From CAYMQB01 sp964392665 (GTDB lineage: Bacteria; Hydrothermota; E44-bin80), in contig CAYMQB010000005.1 of the NCBI GenBank assembly GCA_964392665.1, positions 31,089 to 95,088 on the forward strand: a stretch of 64,000 nt of DNA. Reading direction: 5' to 3'. Position numbers and translations under genes: made by a program. This document shows, one piece after another, positions 60,298 to 64,000 of this stretch (position 1 is its first letter; the number at the start of each line of letters is the position of its first letter). Below the pieces are notes generated by a model, which did no database searches, was not told the origin of the DNA, and worked only from the letters and a program-made list of their open reading frames with translations.

Positions 60298-62420
60298 TAT
60301 TCTCCTCCATACTTCGCTAATTGCCTGAGAATCTCTTTATCATCTGGATTGTCCTTAAGCCAATCTGCAAGTACTGTGATTGCCCTTTCCTTATTCTCAT
60401 TTTCATAGTATATTTCAGCAACACCCATTATTATATTGGTGTTCTTTTCAATGTCAAGTGCTTTATTTAATGCCTCCTCGGCTTTCTCGGGATTTCCTTG
60501 TTTGTAATATATTGACGCTTCCGTCAAAGAAAGAGGAGATAGAAAGTGTGGGGAAACAGGGAATTTTCTTGCATACACAATTTCCGTTAGTGCTTCGTCA
60601 TATTTTTTTTGCTTAACTAAAACATTAGTAAGCTTGTATAGAGATGCGGTGTAATTCATTGTCATCATTTTACAAACGAGATTAAGTGATTCGGGAGGTA
60701 CAGAAAATGTCTTATTAAGTTTATATGTTGAATGAAAGAGTTTTTTTGTTTTTTCGATGTTAACATCGTTTTCTGCCAGTTCGAAAACGAGTCCGGCAAG
60801 GCTTGTATCATACTTTTTTATTCTTGATGTTGAAACCGTCGTTGCAAAAACGACGGGTCTTTCTTTATTCATAATCAGGAGTTTAATCAATGAGTCAGCC
60901 GGAAATACAATTTCACCAGATTTTTTTCTGACTGGCTTCAATGTCCTTATTTGGAGATCGGTCAAAGGGATTGGAAGTCCTTGTTTCTTTAAATAGAGAA
61001 CATTGTTAACGACATTCAGGAGAGACCAATTCACAATCAGAACATCCTTTCTTACACCTTTTGATTGCAGGAACCAGCCCGGATAAGTATCGTTGTCGCC
61101 ATTTGTTATAAGGATGCCATTTTGGGGAACGCTAAGTAAGAGGTTTTCATTGAAATCAAGAAGTAATTCGAAGTTTAATCGATTCCTGAAGTGAAGATTA
61201 ACTTCCTTATTCCAGATTTCGTTCATCACACTCAAGTTTTCATCACCCTTCCAGACACTGAGAAACAACTCTGGCCAGTTGAAACTGCGATATAAATCGA
61301 GGAAATCTTTAATCGTGCCATAAACATCTTCATTTTCATAAAGCTGGAAATGGTCGAGTTGGAATGGTTCTGGCTCAAGTGGCGTAAGATAAGTGGATGA
61401 GAGAGAAATAAGACCATCTCCTGCATTTTCTATAGGAGACTCATCTGTCGAAGGCAAAATCCCCCTAATAGATGCAAAATTGCTATTTTCCCGGGTATCA
61501 GTGAAATTGGAGATGCGAACTTTATTTCGGTTTTCTTTGATCCAATTTATAAGAGAAGAGTTTGGAGCCAAGTCTTTTGCATTTCGACCCATTCCATCGA
61601 TGAAATAGTATCCAAAAGCGTTCCCGCTTTCGCTTACATTGTTCTTAGAAGCAAATATAGTGCCTTTGAACGGTGTTCCAACGGCAATAATTGCGCTACC
61701 AAGGTCCTTTCCATATAATACAGGGTCATGTTCATATCTTCGGGAGATTATACCTCCGATGCCAAAAGCGACAATGTCCAACCTGAAATTGCCGTACTTT
61801 TCGTGTAATTTTTCTAATTCTTTATGCAAAAATTCCGCATTTTCTCTAATCGTATTGCCCGGTGGATAGATAAATGTCCAGATGGGAAGTGAATAACCCT
61901 GTTTACTTAGATATCTACGAAAATTCTCAAGGTAGTCACCCGTGTGCAAATCGCTGATAAGCAGCAATGCTTCGCTTGTTTTCGTGTCGTTTAGTATGCC
62001 ATATTTCTCCGGCATCTCAACCAGGCAATATTTCCCCGGATGATTGATGGATGCGTACAAGGTTTCGTTTTCAACCTTTGAATCGGCGATCGGAAGATAT
62101 GCTCTATTGAATTTAATAGCCAAATTCTCTCTTATATTGCTAACAGGGAAGCTAAAGAGAACGGGTTTTGCCAAAGTCAGAGTTTCTGGTGTTATTGTAA
62201 ATGTCGTTTTCGATATGGTAAAGCCTTCCTTTATTTGTTTGGGTTTTCCAGTTCCCATCTCTATTCGCAATGTAGTTGTTTTTTCAATCGCACCCTTTGG
62301 AAAGGTGAATCTTGCTTTTTGTAAGTTTATTGTCCTTCCTTCCGGTCCCACTTCCGTGTTTATATATGTTTTACTGCAGGACAGAAAAACAAACATCAAG
62401 AATATTATTGCTTTATGCAT
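60297..62420 (-). CDS. Lipoprotein: ZU5-like, degenerate hydrolase, TMEM260-type C-domain, TPR
   Basis: 707 residues, lipidated at Cys 15 (FVFLSC). Residues about 20-130: ZU5-like domain (VGPEGRTINLQKARFTFPKGAIEKTTTLRI). About 145-370: alpha/beta-hydrolase-like region with DLHTGDYLENFRRYL and LDIVAFGIGGIISRRYEHD; where a lipase has G-x-Ser-x-G there is A-F-Gly220-I-G, so the nucleophile is missing. About 435-545: NGDNDTYPGWFLQSKGVR..VLIVNWSLLN and RPVVFATTV, matching the soluble C-terminal domain of DUF2723/TMEM260-type proteins but without their membrane transferase half. About 585-707: TPR-like repeats. First gene of the operon with the sigma factor; ATG 62420 has AAAGGAGG. Confidence 0.8.
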   Translation of the reverse strand: MHKAIIFLMFVFLSCSKTYINTEVGPEGRTINLQKARFTFPKGAIEKTTTLRIEMGTGKPKQIKEGFTISKTTFTITPETLTLAKPVLFSFPVSNIRENLAIKFNRAYLPIADSKVENETLYASINHPGKYCLVEMPEKYGILNDTKTSEALLLISDLHTGDYLENFRRYLSKQGYSLPIWTFIYPPGNTIRENAEFLHKELEKLHEKYGNFRLDIVAFGIGGIISRRYEHDPVLYGKDLGSAIIAVGTPFKGTIFASKNNVSESGNAFGYYFIDGMGRNAKDLAPNSSLINWIKENRNKVRISNFTDTRENSNFASIRGILPSTDESPIENAGDGLISLSSTYLTPLEPEPFQLDHFQLYENEDVYGTIKDFLDLYRSFNWPELFLSVWKGDENLSVMNEIWNKEVNLHFRNRLNFELLLDFNENLLLSVPQNGILITNGDNDTYPGWFLQSKGVRKDVLIVNWSLLNVVNNVLYLKKQGLPIPLTDLQIRTLKPVRKKSGEIVFPADSLIKLLIMNKERPVVFATTVSTSRIKKYDTSLAGLVFELAENDVNIEKTKKLFHSTYKLNKTFSVPPESLNLVCKMMTMNYTASLYKLTNVLVKQKKYDEALTEIVYARKFPVSPHFLSPLSLTEASIYYKQGNPEKAEEALNKALDIEKNTNIIMGVAEIYYENENKERAITVLADWLKDNPDDKEILRQLAKYGGE

Positions 62421-62522
62421 AATACCTCCTTTAATTTAATAACCCAAACTAGTGGAAAAAGGTTCAAAATATCGACACGGGGGAGAACGGGCTGCCCAAA
62501 TCTTACTGATTTAAACTAATTT

Positions 62523-62693
62523 CGTAGGTTTTATGGCGCAGAAAACAAGCCCGTTTGCCGCAGTTGTTTCTGGGGTCTATGTTCATTTTATGACCGGAGA
62601 AGTTCTAAAAGAGAAAATGGGCGAACATTCAATTATCGCTGGTGACTTGCTCGATGCAATCCTTGCGGCAATTGTGAAGGTCCTTAAGGATTG
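62523..62693 (+). pseudogene. Partial second copy of the nnr 3' end
   Basis: A 57-codon frame (ending TGA 62691-62693) matches the last ~55 codons of nnr (58972-59142) at about 85% of bases and more of the protein: GFMAQKTSPFAAVVSGVYVHFMTGEVLKEKMGEHSIIAGDLLDAI. Many differences are silent third-position changes, as expected from a copy that evolved as a functional gene. There is no room for the rest of nnr: the homology begins abruptly after an unrelated gap and the 5' part is missing. It lies in the 391-bp gap before the methyltransferase, which otherwise shows only a promoter-like TTGAAT-17-TAAGAT at 62725-62753. Confidence 0.8.
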
Positions 62694-62811
62694 AAATAAT
62701 TCTTTTCAATATCGCATTTTTTTCTTGAATTCTTAAGAGAGGTTTGATAAGATACTAAATGAAAGCATTATGTTTATCAATATCGATAGATTAATGACGG
62801 AGTAATATACT

Positions 62812-63696
62812 ATGGATTCTGAAAATAAATACAAGATAATACAGGCTGATTGTCTAAAATATCTCAGAGAAGGTGCTATAACAAACGTTAATCTTTCCTT
62901 CGTTGATCCCCCTTTTAATCAAGGAAAAGATTACAGATACTTCGACGACACTCAACCCGAGGAAGAATATTGGAGTTGGCTTCAAGAAATCTTAAAGGAA
63001 ACTTACAATATATCAACTGAAGGTGGAGCTATTTACTTTATGCAGAGGGAAAAAAACATAGAACATGTAATCAGAGCACTTAGAGCAGCAAATTGGGTAT
63101 TCCAAAACCTGATTATTTGGAAAAAAATGACATCTGCAGTCCCATCTCGATATAGATATTCGAAACACCATCAGATTATTGTTTTTGCTACAAAAGGAAA
63201 GAAACCACGCGTATTTAACAGATTACGTATAGACCCACCTAAAGCACCCAATCATAAATATGAGCGGACAAACGGTATGTTTGTCACTGATGTTTGGGAT
63301 GATATCAGAGAATTAACCTCTGGATATTTTGCTGGAGATGAGGCAATACGGAATAACAGAGGAGAAAGAGTTCACGCACAACAGTCACCGATCGCTCTTC
63401 TCTTGAGGATTATTTTGTCATCCACTAAGCAAGGGGATACAGTTTTTGATCCTTTTGCAGGTACAGGAGTCACCCTTGTTGTTGCTTCCCAGTTGAAAAG
63501 AAAGTCCATTGGAATCGAAATAGATCCCGAATATGTGGAGCTAATCAAAACCCGTCTAAAATCCTTGAGGCCTTCCGATAGTGTTCAAAGATATTTCAGT
63601 TACTATAGATATACACCTAATCTAAAAGAGATCTGGCAGACACTTTATTCTTCAGCTGTAACACAAATGCAGATTTTCAAGGATAAGCAAGGCTGA
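62812..63696 (+). CDS. DNA (adenine or cytosine-N4) methyltransferase, beta class
   Basis: 294 residues. The catalytic motif IV is DPPF (residues 32-35, in NLSFVDPPFNQGKDY) and the SAM-binding motif I is DPFAGTGVTL (from residue 213), the IV-before-I order of the beta class. QQSPIALLLRIILSSTKQGDTV and GIEIDPEYVELIKTRL are typical of type II modification methylases. DPPF is seen in both m6A and m4C enzymes, so the base is undecided. An accessory gene by position: it follows the partial nnr copy and precedes a nuclease remnant, making a restriction-modification pair likely. Confidence 0.88.
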   Translation: MDSENKYKIIQADCLKYLREGAITNVNLSFVDPPFNQGKDYRYFDDTQPEEEYWSWLQEILKETYNISTEGGAIYFMQREKNIEHVIRALRAANWVFQNLIIWKKMTSAVPSRYRYSKHHQIIVFATKGKKPRVFNRLRIDPPKAPNHKYERTNGMFVTDVWDDIRELTSGYFAGDEAIRNNRGERVHAQQSPIALLLRIILSSTKQGDTVFDPFAGTGVTLVVASQLKRKSIGIEIDPEYVELIKTRLKSLRPSDSVQRYFSYYRYTPNLKEIWQTLYSSAVTQMQIFKDKQG

Positions 63697-63698
63697 AA

Positions 63699-63950
63699 GT
63701 GGCTATTTTTGAACTACGACGTGATAAAGCTTTATTAGAAAATGCAATAAAGGAAGCATCAGATTTTATTGATATTGTATCATTCCAATTTACATCGGAA
63801 GATATTATCCAACTGCTTGTGAAAAAAGCCATTCAGGGTGTGAGGGTTAGAATTATTACGCTCCCTGAGGATAGTTATAGAGATGTATCAGAACGTAAAA
63901 AAATCACTGAGTTGTATAACCTTCTTACAAGCAAAGGCATTGAACTCTGA
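63699..63950 (+). pseudogene. Truncated PLD-family nuclease (restriction endonuclease candidate)
   Basis: An 83-codon frame starting GTG 63699, three bases after the methylase stop. It reads AIFELRRDKALLENAIKEASDFIDIVSFQF, SEDIIQLLVKKAIQGVRVRIITLPEDSYRDVSERKKITELYNLLTSKGIEL, the N-terminal part of a phospholipase-D-fold nuclease such as those in type II restriction enzymes, and stops at TGA 63948 well before the HxK motifs expected later. The stop is part of a sequence that resembles an IS3-family end, so I read this as a gene cut by insertion. If the stop were native, it would be a much shorter protein than known relatives. Confidence 0.6.
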
Positions 63951-64000
63951 GGTGTACCCCATCGTTTGGACAGAAAAATGAGAAATTTAAGGTGTGAATC
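63948..64000. mobile_element. Possible left end of an IS3-family element
   Basis: TGAGGTGTACCCCATCGTTTGGACA begins at 63948 and resembles the TG...CCC..TTGGAC terminal repeats of IS3/IS150-group elements, as recalled. The element's inner part lies outside the window, so a transposase and the matching right end cannot be seen. Confidence 0.4.

Noticed and set aside
63699..63950. UGA recoding to explain the short nuclease frame
   Set aside because: TGA is used as an ordinary stop at ackA, fur, recN, ruvB and elsewhere in the window, so a UGA-sense code is not credible; an insertion or truncation fits better.
1..64000. CRISPR arrays, rRNA and tRNA genes
   Set aside because: No direct-repeat array with regular spacing and no tRNA- or rRNA-like stretch was seen in the gaps between genes, but small RNAs cannot be excluded by reading alone.

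Overview
The window looks like chromosome from an uncultured, anaerobic, Gram-negative-type bacterium of the FCB/WOR-3-like candidate phyla. This placement is inferred from gene content: AT-rich DNA, an acetate kinase next to an electron-bifurcating NfnAB pair, a PorV-like outer-membrane protein, a gingipain-type C25 protease and a repeat protein that both end in a type IX-style sorting domain, BamA-like barrels, and many lipoproteins. No 16S rRNA or tRNA gene was seen. Genes are tightly packed, often with ATGA or TTGA stop/start overlaps, and TTG and GTG starts are common.

Layout. 1-5525 (+): ackA (5' end outside the window), nfnA, nfnB, then mnmG behind a short palindromic repeat. 5561-8381 (-): fur-feoA-feoB iron-uptake operon plus a small membrane protein. 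8472-13148 (+): two sugar ABC permeases, a small unknown, a PorV-like protein, accA and a DUF4388 protein. 13161-19664 (-): run pruA, flippase, unknown, nadK, recN, lipoprotein. 19897-24827 (-): small membrane protein, a peptidase/propeller/barrel fusion and a GT-C glycosyltransferase. 24985-32839 (+): C25 protease with a clear terminator, a class A PBP with a small membrane partner, a lipoprotein and a multi-pass membrane protein. 32797-45071 (-): dapF, ridA, argF, a LolA-like protein, lon, hsp20, purM, cohesin-like lipoprotein, secreted proteins, DUF72, recO and a Nudix hydrolase. 45148-49803 (-): a 1551-residue soluble hybrid histidine kinase. 50192-59142 (+): DUF5683, ABC sugar-binding lipoprotein, DUF2062, rtcB, DUF89, ruvB, DUF2007, queA and nnr.

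59143-64000 is the accessory end. It holds a three-gene minus-strand module: a 707-residue lipoprotein of unusual architecture, an ECF sigma factor that appears to start at ATC, and its zinc-finger anti-sigma factor. Beyond it lie a partial second copy of the nnr 3' end, a DNA methyltransferase, and a PLD-type nuclease gene that stops early at what looks like the end of an IS3-family element.

Promoters can be read directly: TTGACA/T, about 17 bp, then TATAAT-like recurs upstream of many genes. In several cases (fur, the ABC permease, dapF, ruvB, the 24827 membrane protein, probably the Nudix gene) the -10 lies only 6-9 bp before the start codon and no Shine-Dalgarno is present, which points to leaderless mRNAs beside strongly SD-led genes. 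The most unusual items are the sigma-factor module with its ATC start, the set of leaderless promoters, the nnr fragment, and the interrupted nuclease.
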